Source of the DNA: Algoriphagus ornithinivorans
GTDB lineage: Bacteria > Bacteroidota > Bacteroidia > Cytophagales > Cyclobacteriaceae
Direction: 5' to 3'
DNA length: 64,000 bases
Assembly: GCF_900115305.1 (NCBI RefSeq)
Contig: NZ_FOVW01000004.1
Span: 248,001 to 312,000 of the forward strand
Numbering within the stretch: position 1 is the stretch's first letter; every line of letters begins with the position of its first letter. A program made the translations under genes and the position numbers. Shown here piece by piece: positions 7,463-16,757 of this stretch. Below the pieces are notes generated by a model, which worked only from the letters and a program-made list of their open reading frames with translations, was not told the DNA's origin and made no database searches.

Positions 7463-8368
7463 ATGTACAAACCCTGGGATAATTCCATCAAGCAGTTTCA
7501 TCATTACCTTAAAATCGAGCGTTCCCTCAGTGAGAACTCGATAGAAGCGTATTGCAGGGATGCCAAAAAGCTGGGAGATTTTATGGAATCTTTTTATCCT
7601 GGAGTCGGGCCTCAAGCTGCTACTAAAGTTCAGCTCCGAGAGTTTGTGGGCACCTTGGGGAAACTGGAAATATCCGACTTTACCCTGGCAAGAGTCATTT
7701 CAGGGATTAAAGCTTTTTATAAGTTCCTGATGTATGAAGGTCTGATTCAGGAAGATCCTGCTCAATTATTAGAAGCTCCGCGATTGGGTAGAAAATTGCC
7801 TGATACCTTGAGCTTTGAAGAAATTAATCAAATCTTGGAGGGTATTCCTATGGGAGAGCTACAAGGCCATCGGAACAGAGCCATGTTGGAGCTGCTTTAT
7901 AGCAGTGGTCTACGTGTTTCGGAGTTAATCGGACTGAAGAAAAGTCAAATTTTTGAAGATATTGGTTTCCTGCGGGTAGTGGGAAAAGGGAATAAGGAAC
8001 GATTGGTTCCCGTAGGAAAGGCAGCTTTAAAGTATATCCGTATTTATCAGGAAGAAGTTCGGAATCATCAGGAAATAGCTAGAGGTCATGAAGAATATAT
8101 ATTTCTCAATCGTCGTGGTAAAAAGCTAAGTAGAGTGATGGTTTTTATGATCATCAAGGAAGCGGTGGAACGTGTGGGCATCCAAAAAAATGTTAGCCCT
8201 CATACTTTTCGGCATTCCTTCGCTACACATCTAATCGAGGGAGGCGCTGACCTGCGTGCAGTGCAGGAAATGTTGGGTCATGAAAGTATCACCACCACCG
8301 AAATTTACACCCACTTAGACAGAGATTACCTAAGACAGGTACTGACGGACTTTCATCCGAGAAAATAG
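7463..8368 (+). CDS. xerD: Tyrosine recombinase XerD
   Basis: This 301-residue protein has the two-domain Xer layout. The N-terminal SAM-like core-binding domain (about 1-95; YLKIERSLSENSIEAYCRDAKKL) is followed by the catalytic domain (about 105-301). The active-site residues are visible: Arg in SSGLRVSELIGL (about 149), Lys in GKGNKERLVPVG (about 174), His-x-x-Arg in HTFRHSFATHL (about 247/250), His in LGHES (about 273) and nucleophile Tyr in EIYTHLD (about 282). Length and motifs fit the chromosomal XerD that resolves dimers at dif with XerC. No integrase cargo or attachment site surrounds it. XerC versus XerD naming in Bacteroidota is by similarity only. Confidence 0.92.
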   Translation: MYKPWDNSIKQFHHYLKIERSLSENSIEAYCRDAKKLGDFMESFYPGVGPQAATKVQLREFVGTLGKLEISDFTLARVISGIKAFYKFLMYEGLIQEDPAQLLEAPRLGRKLPDTLSFEEINQILEGIPMGELQGHRNRAMLELLYSSGLRVSELIGLKKSQIFEDIGFLRVVGKGNKERLVPVGKAALKYIRIYQEEVRNHQEIARGHEEYIFLNRRGKKLSRVMVFMIIKEAVERVGIQKNVSPHTFRHSFATHLIEGGADLRAVQEMLGHESITTTEIYTHLDRDYLRQVLTDFHPRK

Positions 8369-8453
8369 AAATAAGATTTCGACGCTTAAGTCATCAAAGT
8401 GAATCTAAGAAGGTAAAAATAAGTTACTTCTGATTTTTTATATGAGTCACCCT

Positions 8454-8484
8454 GAGCGGAGTCGAAGGGTCCTCGACTCCGCTC
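8454..8484. repeat. Hairpin of the CTGAGCGGAGTCGA intergenic family
   Basis: The 12-bp perfect stem is GAGCGGAGTCGA (8454-8465) and TCGACTCCGCTC (8473-8484) with a 7-nt loop. This motif recurs between genes in many bacteria. It may help end xerD transcription, although no U-tract follows. Confidence 0.7.
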
Positions 8485-8570
8485 GGACTGACAATAATAG
8501 AAAGCCCAAACTGACAAAAACAGAAAAGCTCAAACTGACTAAAACAGAAAAGCTCGGAATAACAAAAATT
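8482..8570 (+). repeat. Degenerate 24-nt tandem repeat, about 3.5 copies
   Basis: The unit approximates CTCAAACTGACAAAAACAGA plus AAAG. Copies begin at 8482, 8505 and 8529, with a partial one at 8553. The first copy overlaps the 3' arm of the preceding hairpin, so the array seems to have grown from the hairpin edge. There are no spacers, so it is not a CRISPR. Confidence 0.65.
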
Positions 8571-8590
8571 TAAAGGTGATTTCAGAAATT

Positions 8591-9736
8591 TTACTTCTTT
8601 AACACCTCTCTCGAAATCACCAACTTCTGAATTTCAGATGTTCCTTCACCAATGGTACAGAGCTTGGAGTCTCGGTAATATTTCTCCACCGGATAGTCCT
8701 TGGTAAATCCATAGCCTCCGAAAATCTGAACCGCCTCATTGGATACGGATACAGCCACCTCAGAAGCATAATATTTAGCCTGAGCTCCGGCAAGCGTTAC
8801 TTTCTCACCCCTGTTTTTCAAGTCTGCAGCTTTAAAAGTCAATAGGCTGGCAGCTTCTACCTGTGTAGCCATATCGGCTAATTTGAATGATATGCCCTGG
8901 AATCTACTGATTGGCTGATTGAATTGCTGTCTTTCTTGGGAGTATTGGATAGAAGCCTCAAGCGCTCCCTGAGCTATGCCTAAAGATAAAGCTGCGATGG
9001 AAATTCTACCACCATCTAGAATCTTCATGGATTGGATAAATCCTTCACCCACTTCACCTAAAATCTGACTTTCGTGAACTTTACAATCTTCAAAAATCAT
9101 TTCGGCAGTTTCGGAAGCTCTCATCCCGAGTTTGTCTTCTTTTCTTCCACCACGGAATCCTGGAGTACCTTTTTCTACCACAAAAGCAGTCATTCCATGT
9201 GAATCTCCAACTTCACCTGTTCGGGCAATGACAACGGCCACATCTCCCGAAACACCATGGGTAATGAAGTTTTTCGCTCCATTGATAATGTAATATTCCC
9301 CTTCTTTTTTGGCGACAGTACGCATGTTTCCGGCATCTGAACCGGTATTAGGCTCAGTTAAGCCCCAAGCGCCTAACCACTCGCAGGTAGCCAATTTTGG
9401 GAGGTATTTCTTTTTCTGTTCCTCATTCCCAAACTGCATGATATGTCCTGTGCATAGGGAGTTGTGAGCAGCCATGGATAATCCAACAGAGGGATCTAAT
9501 TTGGAAAGCTCTGCAATGGCTGTTACATATTCGAAATAAGTAAATCCGGATCCGCCGTATTCAGTAGGAACCAATACGCCCATTAATCCCAATTCCCCCA
9601 GTTTTTTAAAAAGTTCTAAAGGGAAATGTTGATTGTCATCCCACTCTTTACGGAAGGGTGTGATTTCTTTTGCTCCGAAATCACGGATCATATCAGCGAT
9701 CATGCGCTGATTTTCATTCATTGTGAAATTTAACAT
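8591..9736 (-). CDS. Acyl-CoA dehydrogenase
   Basis: This 381-residue flavoprotein of the acyl-CoA dehydrogenase family carries out the first oxidation of beta-oxidation or branched-chain acyl-CoA breakdown and hands electrons to ETF. The signature GAWGLTEPNTGSDAGNM and GAKNFITHG mark the FAD/substrate region. The helical C-terminal domain carries VQIFGGYGFTKDYPVEKYYRDSK and the catalytic Glu364 in GEGTSEIQ. That Glu position is the one used by short- and medium-chain enzymes. The open frame extends 24 codons further to 9808, but the start at 9736 gives the family-typical MLNFTMNENQRMIADMIRDF. It is a single gene. Chain-length preference cannot be read from sequence. Confidence 0.95.
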   Translation of the reverse strand: MLNFTMNENQRMIADMIRDFGAKEITPFRKEWDDNQHFPLELFKKLGELGLMGVLVPTEYGGSGFTYFEYVTAIAELSKLDPSVGLSMAAHNSLCTGHIMQFGNEEQKKKYLPKLATCEWLGAWGLTEPNTGSDAGNMRTVAKKEGEYYIINGAKNFITHGVSGDVAVVIARTGEVGDSHGMTAFVVEKGTPGFRGGRKEDKLGMRASETAEMIFEDCKVHESQILGEVGEGFIQSMKILDGGRISIAALSLGIAQGALEASIQYSQERQQFNQPISRFQGISFKLADMATQVEAASLLTFKAADLKNRGEKVTLAGAQAKYYASEVAVSVSNEAVQIFGGYGFTKDYPVEKYYRDSKLCTIGEGTSEIQKLVISREVLKK

Positions 9737-10010
9737 GGAAAATTTTGGGTTTATCTCTGTAATTCTAACCCTAAGATTCAGAATTAGTTTGGCATCAGCA
9801 AATGCCATTAAAACAATGATATTTTATTTTTATTGAAAAAAAGGCTTTCTATTTCCAAGTTTTGAGATATAAGTACTGATTTGTTTCATGTAAAGTTGCT
9901 AAGACAGTTTTTAGTATTGTTTTAGGGAAAATCAAAATTAATTTTCCTGAGATAAAAATCGGCTAATCAATGTTTTACTTGTGTGGAGCCATTAAAATTT
10001 GAATAAAGAA

Positions 10011-10050
10011 AAAAGTCTCCCGAATCAGAGAAGAATTTCGGGAGACTTTC
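10011..10050 (-). terminator. Intrinsic terminator of the Asp-box protein gene
   Basis: The stem GTCTCCCGAA/TTCGGGAGAC has an 11-nt loop. On the minus strand it is followed by a run of T, just after the stop at 10067. Confidence 0.8.
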
Positions 10051-10066
10051 ATTTTCTAAATCTTAT

Positions 10067-13000
10067 TTATAAGCTTTCAAATTGCCTTTTAATTTTTTGG
10101 AAGGTCTGTTGCAATTCTTCTAATCTATCATAAGCATCCTTTCCGGGTTTCTGGTCAGCGCTTCCCAGCATGGAATAAAGATAAGAGGCTTGATCTCTCA
10201 GCATAGGCTGCATGTAGGTGCCATCTTCAGTTACAACTTGATTGTAAAGTTCCTGCAGCTTTGATTTTTGAATCTCGATCTGCCGATTGCCTTTTTCTTG
10301 AGAGATTTGAGTTTCCAGCTGCTTCTTTTTCTGGTCCATGGCATAAATCAATTTGGCAATTTCATCCCTGAAAGCCTGAATTTCCAAAGTGAGTTGTTCT
10401 TGTTCTGCCACATCCTCATCAGAAACTAAGGTAGTTCTAGGATCAAGTATTACCTCAAATTCTTGCTCAATAACTTCGTCCCCCGCTTTTAATCTCGCAA
10501 TGTAAGTTCCTGTAGCTACCAAAGGCCCATTGCCGGTATATGCTCTATTAGGATCTTTATCCCAGCCTCCAGAATGCCTCATATTCCACTTGAAGTGATT
10601 CATACCCGCTTGATTGGGTAGGGTAGGTGAAGCGGGAGGATTGGAGAATTCGGTACTCATATTTCTTTCTGTATTGACTGAATCTTTTTTCATATTGGGC
10701 TCAAAAGCGCGAACCAGCTTTTTGTTTTTATCCAAAATTTCCAATCTTAATCCCTGGATTTTGTCAGCAAGGAAAAAATCCAATTCGGCACCCGAGCTTG
10801 GGTACTCTGGACCATTGGTTTCCCTTCTACCTGAAAGTTGATTTCTGACAGCAGGACGAGTTTCAAATAATACAACTTTCCTACTGCCGATTTCCGGTAC
10901 GTTTCGAAGGCTGATCAAATTATCCAATATCCAGAAACCTCTACCCATAGTCGACATCACCAAATCACCTTGATGAACCTTGATGTCAGTTATAGGCGTG
11001 ACAGGCAAATTGCTTTCGAAGGCATGCCATTTTTTTCCATCATCAAATGAGATAAAAAGCCCAAATTCAGTTCCGGCGTACAATACTCCTTTTTTATCCG
11101 GATCTTCCCGAACTACCCGTGTAGGATAATCTGCTGGAATCCCATTTTTTCCATCAGAAATTAAAGTCCAGGTTTGTCCATAATCCTCTGTTTTGTAAAT
11201 GTATGGCGCATAGTCATCCAGCTGATATCTCAGCACTGCTACATAAGCTTTGGCTGGATTATGTGGAGATGGCTCTACTGCATCCACTCTGCCACCTGGA
11301 GGCATATTTGGAGTGACATTTTTCCAAGTTTTCCCTCCATCTTTTGTGACATGAACTGGTCCATCATTAGCTCCCACCCAAATAAGGCCTTCCTGGATTG
11401 GTGACTCACGAATCGCATAGATAGTGCTGTAATATTCTTCACCAGTGACATCACGGGTGATAGGAGAGCCCGGTACCACCTGCTTGTCGGCCTCAAATGC
11501 GGTCAAATCTGGAGAAATAATTTCCCAAGTTTTGCCATCATCAGTAGTCTTGTGTACATATTGAGAAGTGTGATAAACTACATCTGGATTATGAGGGGAG
11601 ACATGAATAGGTGCCACTCGCTGAAAGCGAAACTTCAGATCTTTCGGGTTGTGACCATATATATTGCTAGCTCCTACATAATACTGTAACTCTTGGCCAG
11701 TTCTCTTATCAAATACGCCAAACCTCCCTTTACAATTGGTGTAAACGATGTTTGGGTTGCCTGGCTTGGGTACGGCTGGACCAGTTTCACATCCACCCGT
11801 GTTGATGATATAGGCATTACTGCCCGCCTGTACACTTAATGGTGGTCTGCTTGGAACAGCTATAGTGCTGTAATTATCCTGTTGTCCCGCATACAACCAA
11901 TAGGGATATTGATCATCGACTTCCACCTGATAGAGTTCTGCGGTAGGCTGATTGAACTGGGTTGACCAACTCTTGCCCCCATTTTGTGTAATGTTTGCGC
12001 CTCCATCATTGGCTTGAATCCAAATGGTGGTATCGTTAGGATTGATCCAGATATCGTGATTGTCACCATGAGGAGTTGAAAGAGATTTCCAGGTTTTACC
12101 TCCGTCAAAAGACCTCAAAAATCTGAGGGAGTTATTGTAAACCGTATTGGCATCCTTTGGATTTGCGTAAATATTTGTGTAGTAAAAGGGTCTGTTAGTC
12201 AGATTTGGATTATCTGAAACAAAAGTCCAGCTTTCACCTCTATTTTCTGATCGATACAGTCCTCCTTGATTATCTGAAGCTTCAATGTTGGCATAAACCA
12301 CATTTGGATCAGCTGGAGAAACAGCGAAGTCAATTTTCCCAGTCAATCCGGTAGGAAGTCCGTTATTTAGTTTTCTCCAAGTTTTTCCTCCGTCGGTAGA
12401 TTTGTAAACCCCACCTTCAGAGGAGCCTGATGTGATGGTCCAAGGTTTTCTTTCCCCTCTCCAAGCTCCGGCATAGATGGTGTTGGGATCATCAGGAGCA
12501 AGTTCCAAGTCTGATACGCCCACACTGTCTGAATGGTAAAATACCTTTTCCCAGTTCTTTCCTCCATCTAGCGTTTTGAATACTCCTCGTTCCGGATTTT
12601 TTCCAAAAGGTTGGCCGATTGCAGCTACATAAACTATATCCGGATTTTGTGGATGAATCTCCACTGCTCCGATTTGTCCGGCATTTTTGAGTCCTATGAA
12701 TGACCAGGTTTTTCCTTCATCTGTAGATTTATAAACTCCTTTTCCTGTAATCACATTGGATCTAAGTCCATCCGAGCCAGTTCCCACATAAATGATTTCT
12801 GGTTTTGCCTGATAGACCGCAATCGCTCCAATGGAAGGAGTGGGGAAATAACCGTCAGAGATGTTTTCCCAGTTAATTCCATAATCATCTGTTCTCCAAA
12901 CCCCGCCACCAGTAGCGCCCATGTAAAATACCGAAGGCTTTGAAGCCACTCCTGCTACAGCTGTAACTCTACCTCCCCGAAGAGGGCCTACATTTCTAAA

Positions 13001-13093
13001 TTGGTAGGAATTCAATATTTGTTGGATATCCTGAGCCACTGTCCACATGGAAAGTGAAAAAAGGAATATGCTTAGAATTGATTTTTTTAACAT
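10067..13093 (-). CDS. Secreted VPS10/sortilin-like Asp-box propeller protein
   Basis: This protein of about 1,008 residues has a signal peptide (MLKKSILSIFLFSLSMWTVAQ). At least eleven Asp-box (BNR) turns follow, among them DDYGINW, DEGKTW, DGGKNW, DGGKTW, DDGKTW and DYGQTW, from about residue 45 to 700. These build one or two beta propellers of the sortilin/VPS10 or glycosyl-hydrolase-like type. The last 300 residues hold an Ig-like segment with FKWNMRHSGGWDKDPN and a C-terminal helical coil. Relatives are often labelled glycosyl hydrolase, but no sialidase Arg triad or catalytic acid can be assigned, so enzyme activity is unproven. No type IX sorting tail is seen. The start could also be the ATG at 13099. 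It is a single gene with its own terminator. Confidence 0.85.
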   Translation of the reverse strand: MLKKSILSIFLFSLSMWTVAQDIQQILNSYQFRNVGPLRGGRVTAVAGVASKPSVFYMGATGGGVWRTDDYGINWENISDGYFPTPSIGAIAVYQAKPEIIYVGTGSDGLRSNVITGKGVYKSTDEGKTWSFIGLKNAGQIGAVEIHPQNPDIVYVAAIGQPFGKNPERGVFKTLDGGKNWEKVFYHSDSVGVSDLELAPDDPNTIYAGAWRGERKPWTITSGSSEGGVYKSTDGGKTWRKLNNGLPTGLTGKIDFAVSPADPNVVYANIEASDNQGGLYRSENRGESWTFVSDNPNLTNRPFYYTNIYANPKDANTVYNNSLRFLRSFDGGKTWKSLSTPHGDNHDIWINPNDTTIWIQANDGGANITQNGGKSWSTQFNQPTAELYQVEVDDQYPYWLYAGQQDNYSTIAVPSRPPLSVQAGSNAYIINTGGCETGPAVPKPGNPNIVYTNCKGRFGVFDKRTGQELQYYVGASNIYGHNPKDLKFRFQRVAPIHVSPHNPDVVYHTSQYVHKTTDDGKTWEIISPDLTAFEADKQVVPGSPITRDVTGEEYYSTIYAIRESPIQEGLIWVGANDGPVHVTKDGGKTWKNVTPNMPPGGRVDAVEPSPHNPAKAYVAVLRYQLDDYAPYIYKTEDYGQTWTLISDGKNGIPADYPTRVVREDPDKKGVLYAGTEFGLFISFDDGKKWHAFESNLPVTPITDIKVHQGDLVMSTMGRGFWILDNLISLRNVPEIGSRKVVLFETRPAVRNQLSGRRETNGPEYPSSGAELDFFLADKIQGLRLEILDKNKKLVRAFEPNMKKDSVNTERNMSTEFSNPPASPTLPNQAGMNHFKWNMRHSGGWDKDPNRAYTGNGPLVATGTYIARLKAGDEVIEQEFEVILDPRTTLVSDEDVAEQEQLTLEIQAFRDEIAKLIYAMDQKKKQLETQISQEKGNRQIEIQKSKLQELYNQVVTEDGTYMQPMLRDQASYLYSMLGSADQKPGKDAYDRLEELQQTFQKIKRQFESL

Positions 13094-13300
13094 GCTCATC
13101 AAATTTGAATCTCTCAAGGTATAGGGAAATTGGCTGAAATAACAAGAATTTTATGGGAACGGGTCTGGATGAAACCCCTTTTTTCTAGAATTTATACTTT
13201 CCTGCAGAAAACCTGTATCTTGAATATCGGTCTTGATTAGCTCGAACCTAAACTTTTGTATCTCGTTCGATAATCAAATTCACCAAAACCATTCTTTTAT

Positions 13301-13795
13301 ATGCAAAATGTAGCCGAACTCCCCAACTTACATAAGACTTCTTTTCAATTCATCAGTGAACCTTCAGACATCAATTATGGAGGGAAGGTGCATGGTGGAG
13401 TGGTGATGAAATGGATCGATCAAGCTGCTTATACCTGTGCGAGAACCTGGGCTGAAAGTTATTGCGTGACTGTATATGTGGGCGGTATTCGTTTTTATAA
13501 GCCCATCAATATTGGAGAAGTGATCAAAGTGGATGCGGCGGTGATTTATACCGGGAAAACCAGTATCCATATCATGGTGGAGGTGTATTCAAGAGATTTT
13601 TCTGATAAAGTATTTGAAAAGAAAACGCACTGCATCATCATCTTTGTGGCGGTTGATGAAAACGGAAATCCCAAGCCCGTGAAGTCTTGGATTCCTCAGT
13701 CTGAGCAAGAAGTTAAATTGGCTGAGTATGCAGTGCGACTCAAAGAACTTCGTGAAAACATTCACAATGAGATGAAGCCTTTTTTCAACGAATAG
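13301..13795 (+). CDS. Hotdog-fold acyl-CoA thioesterase
   Basis: This 164-residue single-domain protein is of the YciA/BFIT-type acyl-CoA thioesterase group. The hallmark N-x-G-x-V-H-G-G-x-V motif is present as NYGGKVHGGVVMKWIDQAAY (about residues 25-45), with the Asp in WIDQAA in the usual catalytic position. The following strands (VTVYVGGIRFYKPINIGEV and TSIHIMVEVYSRD) complete the hotdog. It hydrolyses acyl-CoA to free acid and CoA in the cytoplasm. Its stop lies 2 nt from the stop of the convergent PQQ dehydrogenase gene. No -7 box at a good distance was found. Chain length is unknown. Confidence 0.9.
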   Translation: MQNVAELPNLHKTSFQFISEPSDINYGGKVHGGVVMKWIDQAAYTCARTWAESYCVTVYVGGIRFYKPINIGEVIKVDAAVIYTGKTSIHIMVEVYSRDFSDKVFEKKTHCIIIFVAVDENGNPKPVKSWIPQSEQEVKLAEYAVRLKELRENIHNEMKPFFNE

Positions 13796-13797
13796 GC

Positions 13798-15909
13798 TCA
13801 GTCAGGTAAAGCAAAAGCCACATAGGCATCGCCACTCTTGGTTCCTTTTCCTCCTCCACAGGCTATGACTAGGAACTGCTTTCCGTTTTTTTCATAAATA
13901 GCTGGAGTGGCATGACCTGAGGCAGGAAGTTTTGCCTCCCAAAGGACCTTGCCATTTTCCTTATCAAAAGCCCTGATTTTCTCATCTTTAGTCGCTGCAA
14001 TAAAAAGCAGTCCTCCGGCAGTCACTACTGGGCCACCGTAATTTTCGGTTCCGGTGGGAGCAAACCCCTGAGCGCTCAATGAGTCAATTTCTCCCAAAGT
14101 GACCTGCCATTTGTGCTGCCCGCTATTCATGTCTATTGCTGTTAGTAATCCCCAAGGAGGATTGGAACCATAGAGTCCTTCCTTCGTAAGGAGCTTTTTA
14201 TAGCCTTTCATATAATATTGGGGTTCTAAATTGGCTTTTTGAGACTCTAGCTCCTTTTTATCACTTTGGGCTTCTTGACCCAAAAGATAGTCCACTATTA
14301 ATTTTCTGTTTTCTGCAGAAATATGTTGGAATGATGGCATTGCTCCACGGCCTTTCTGCAGAAGTTTTGACAAAGAGTCCGCACTATATTTATTTTTCAG
14401 ATCTACCAATCCAGGAATGCTGGGAAGGTTTCCCTTTAAGTCCAGTCCATGGCAATTCCCGCAATAAGTGGTATAAAGGTTTTTACCCACGTTTTCGAAA
14501 CCGGAGTTGGGAGTCATTTCAATAATCCATGGAATTTGATTGGCATTCACATAAAGAGTTTGTGTTTCCGGGTCGAAAGCCGCACCACCCCATTCAGCTC
14601 CTCCATCCATTCCAGGGAAGAGCACAATTGGTTTTTCAGGGTGAGGGGGGAGCCAAGTGTCACCATACAATGTATTGCTTAATTGTGCGCGAATATCCTG
14701 TTCCCATTCTGGACGGAGATTTAATATATCCTTCTCTTCAAAAACCATTTTCATAAATGGTTTGGGTAATTGCGGAATGGGCTGAGTGGGAGAGGAGAAT
14801 TCACCTGGGAGAATAGATTGGGTGACAGGCTGCTCTGAAATTGGCCAAACAGGCTCTCCATTTTCTCTTTCAAAAACATAGGTGTAGCCCTGCTTGGAAA
14901 TTTGAGCTACTGCATCAATCCATTTTCCATCTTTTTGGATGCGAATTAGGTTGGGATTGGCTGGGAAATCTCTATCCCAAATGTCATGATGAACTCCCTG
15001 AAAGTGCCAGAGTCTTTTTCCCGTAGATGCATCGAGGGCTATTAGGGAGTTGGAGAATAGATTATCTCCTTTTCTAAATCCACCCCAAAAATCATAAGTG
15101 GCAGAACCTGTTGGTACAAACACAATTCCCCGCTGATAATCCACTGACATCCCCGCCCAATTATTTGCACCCCCAATTTGGGAGATGTAATCGGGGTCCC
15201 AAGTTTCATATCCATATTCACCCTGATGTGGGATGGTGTGAAAAATCCATTCTTGCTTTCCTGTCTGAACGTTGTATGCCCTGATATGACCTGGTGCAGC
15301 ATCAAGTCCTTCTGAAAGGCGCATGCCTAAAATGATCAAATCCCCATAAATCACCCCCGGAGCATTGGCCACGATCAAAAAATCTTCCCGCTCTGTGTCC
15401 AGTCCTTTTCTAAGATCAATTTTCCCTTCATCTCCAAAGTCTAGCTTAGGCGTGCCAGTCAAGGCATCCACTGCCATCAACCAATTTCCTGCACCGAAAA
15501 GAATTCTTTTATCGTCTCCTTTTTCCCAATAGGATACACCACGGTTGGTGCCTGCCCAGGAGTTTTCTCCTCCCAAAACTGTGAATGGATCAAACCTCCA
15601 GATTTCTTGGCCTGTAGCTGCATCCAAGGCGAAGACATTTAGTTTGGGAGTGGTTCCGTATAAAATTCCATTGATGGCAATAGGCTGACATTGGATCTGG
15701 GACCTTTCACCTGCATCCCCGGTATGATAAATCCAGGCCACCACAAGTTGGGAGACATTTTCCTTGGTAATCTGGGCTAAAGAAGAATAGTGGGAAGCAT
15801 CAGCAGGGCCTCCGTAATGGGCCCAGTTTGTATAGTCGATTTGTTCCTCAGTAGTTTGGCAAGAAAAGCACCAAGTAATTAGAAAGATTGCAGCTAGTTT
15901 GTGTCTCAT
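13798..15909 (-). CDS. PQQ-dependent dehydrogenase with cytochrome c domain
   Basis: This lipoprotein of about 703 residues (MRHKLAAIFLITWCFSC, Cys at position 17) is of the quinoprotein alcohol/glucose dehydrogenase type. Eight-bladed propeller motifs repeat (TGQEIWRFDPF, TGKQEWIFHT, TGKRLWHFQG, SGQHKWQV, NGKVLWEAKLP). Near residue 480 a cytochrome c domain is inserted in the propeller sequence, with heme-binding CGNCHG and a likely Met ligand in GAMPSF. It would oxidise a sugar or alcohol in the periplasm and pass electrons to its own heme. The ORF reaches 15957, but the ATG at 15909 starts the signal peptide. It follows the sterol-desaturase-family gene by 44 nt and is likely cotranscribed with it. 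No PQQ synthesis genes are in the window. The substrate is unknown. Confidence 0.9.
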   Translation of the reverse strand: MRHKLAAIFLITWCFSCQTTEEQIDYTNWAHYGGPADASHYSSLAQITKENVSQLVVAWIYHTGDAGERSQIQCQPIAINGILYGTTPKLNVFALDAATGQEIWRFDPFTVLGGENSWAGTNRGVSYWEKGDDKRILFGAGNWLMAVDALTGTPKLDFGDEGKIDLRKGLDTEREDFLIVANAPGVIYGDLIILGMRLSEGLDAAPGHIRAYNVQTGKQEWIFHTIPHQGEYGYETWDPDYISQIGGANNWAGMSVDYQRGIVFVPTGSATYDFWGGFRKGDNLFSNSLIALDASTGKRLWHFQGVHHDIWDRDFPANPNLIRIQKDGKWIDAVAQISKQGYTYVFERENGEPVWPISEQPVTQSILPGEFSSPTQPIPQLPKPFMKMVFEEKDILNLRPEWEQDIRAQLSNTLYGDTWLPPHPEKPIVLFPGMDGGAEWGGAAFDPETQTLYVNANQIPWIIEMTPNSGFENVGKNLYTTYCGNCHGLDLKGNLPSIPGLVDLKNKYSADSLSKLLQKGRGAMPSFQHISAENRKLIVDYLLGQEAQSDKKELESQKANLEPQYYMKGYKKLLTKEGLYGSNPPWGLLTAIDMNSGQHKWQVTLGEIDSLSAQGFAPTGTENYGGPVVTAGGLLFIAATKDEKIRAFDKENGKVLWEAKLPASGHATPAIYEKNGKQFLVIACGGGKGTKSGDAYVAFALPD

Positions 15910-15953
15910 AAGAGTAAATAACAAGCTAGAATATCGGGGTTTTCTCGAATGAT

Positions 15954-16745
15954 TCAAACCCTTTTCTGAGGCTGGGCTTTCAATCGATGTGACCCGGTGA
16001 CTTGCTCATATTTTTGCTCGTAATCTTTTCTCAACGTTCCAAAAAGTCTATCCCAAATCAGGGTATAAAGGCCATAATTCCCATGGAAATGTTCATGATG
16101 TTGATTGTGAGCGGTGCCTGTATTAATCCATTTCCCAATCAGAGATTTTTGGAAATTTTTTGGGAAAAGCTCAAAACCCAAATGGCCATAAACATTGTAG
16201 CAAAATTGAAATAACAAAAATAAACCTAAGGCGGAAGGGTGTACGGGAAGTGTAAATGCAATCAGAGGTATAATACCTGCTTCTAGAAAAGCCTCCAAAG
16301 GATGAAAAGCGTATGAAGTCCAAGGCGATGGATTCGTAGAGAAATGATGAACACGATGAACTAATCGAAACAATTTGGGGTGATGCATCAGTCTATGAAT
16401 AGCATAAAAATATGCATCATGAATCAATAGCATGAGAGGAAATGTCAGAAAGTAATATGCCTTTCCATACAAATCATAGGGTTGAAAAAAATTAGTATAA
16501 GGCCTGAGAACCACAAAGACCAAAGCTGCCATTGTGGCGAAGATCAATATGGTTACGAGTGAGAAACTAATGTCTCTGAGATAATCTTTTCTTTGAGGAA
16601 ATTTCGACTGCATCCTCCTTGAGAAAAGGGTGTTTTTGAGCAAAAAATAAAAAATCAAAAAGGATCCTCCTGCTATGATAAAATAACGGGAGGTAGTCAA
16701 TTCAGCTACCCGAATCCAACGATGTCCAAATTCTGCCCAATCCAT
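15954..16745 (-). CDS. Sterol desaturase / fatty acid hydroxylase family membrane protein
   Basis: This 263-residue integral membrane protein has about five hydrophobic segments and the His clusters of the non-heme di-iron hydroxylase superfamily: HDAYFYAIHRLMHH (about residue 110), HRVHHFSTNPSPWTSYAFHP (about 130-150) and HNQHHEHFHGNYG (about 215). Such enzymes hydroxylate or desaturate sterols, fatty acids or carotenoids. Bacteria of this group rarely make sterols, so a lipid or carotenoid substrate is more likely. It follows the epimerase gene by 12 nt, and an operon is likely. The C-terminus is basic and cytoplasmic. Confidence 0.88.
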   Translation of the reverse strand: MDWAEFGHRWIRVAELTTSRYFIIAGGSFLIFYFLLKNTLFSRRMQSKFPQRKDYLRDISFSLVTILIFATMAALVFVVLRPYTNFFQPYDLYGKAYYFLTFPLMLLIHDAYFYAIHRLMHHPKLFRLVHRVHHFSTNPSPWTSYAFHPLEAFLEAGIIPLIAFTLPVHPSALGLFLLFQFCYNVYGHLGFELFPKNFQKSLIGKWINTGTAHNQHHEHFHGNYGLYTLIWDRLFGTLRKDYEQKYEQVTGSHRLKAQPQKRV

Positions 16746-16757
16746 AAAGAAAGATAC

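Noticed and set aside
7463..8368. Integrase of a mobile element
   Set aside because: Length and motifs are those of housekeeping XerD, and no cargo genes, direct repeats or tRNA attachment site flank it.
8482..8570. Possible CRISPR array
   Set aside because: Units are head-to-tail without unique spacers, are degenerate, and no cas gene is present.
10067..13093. Sialidase
   Set aside because: Asp-boxes are present, but no Arg triad or Tyr/Glu nucleophile pair can be placed; Asp-boxes also occur in sortilin-like propellers.
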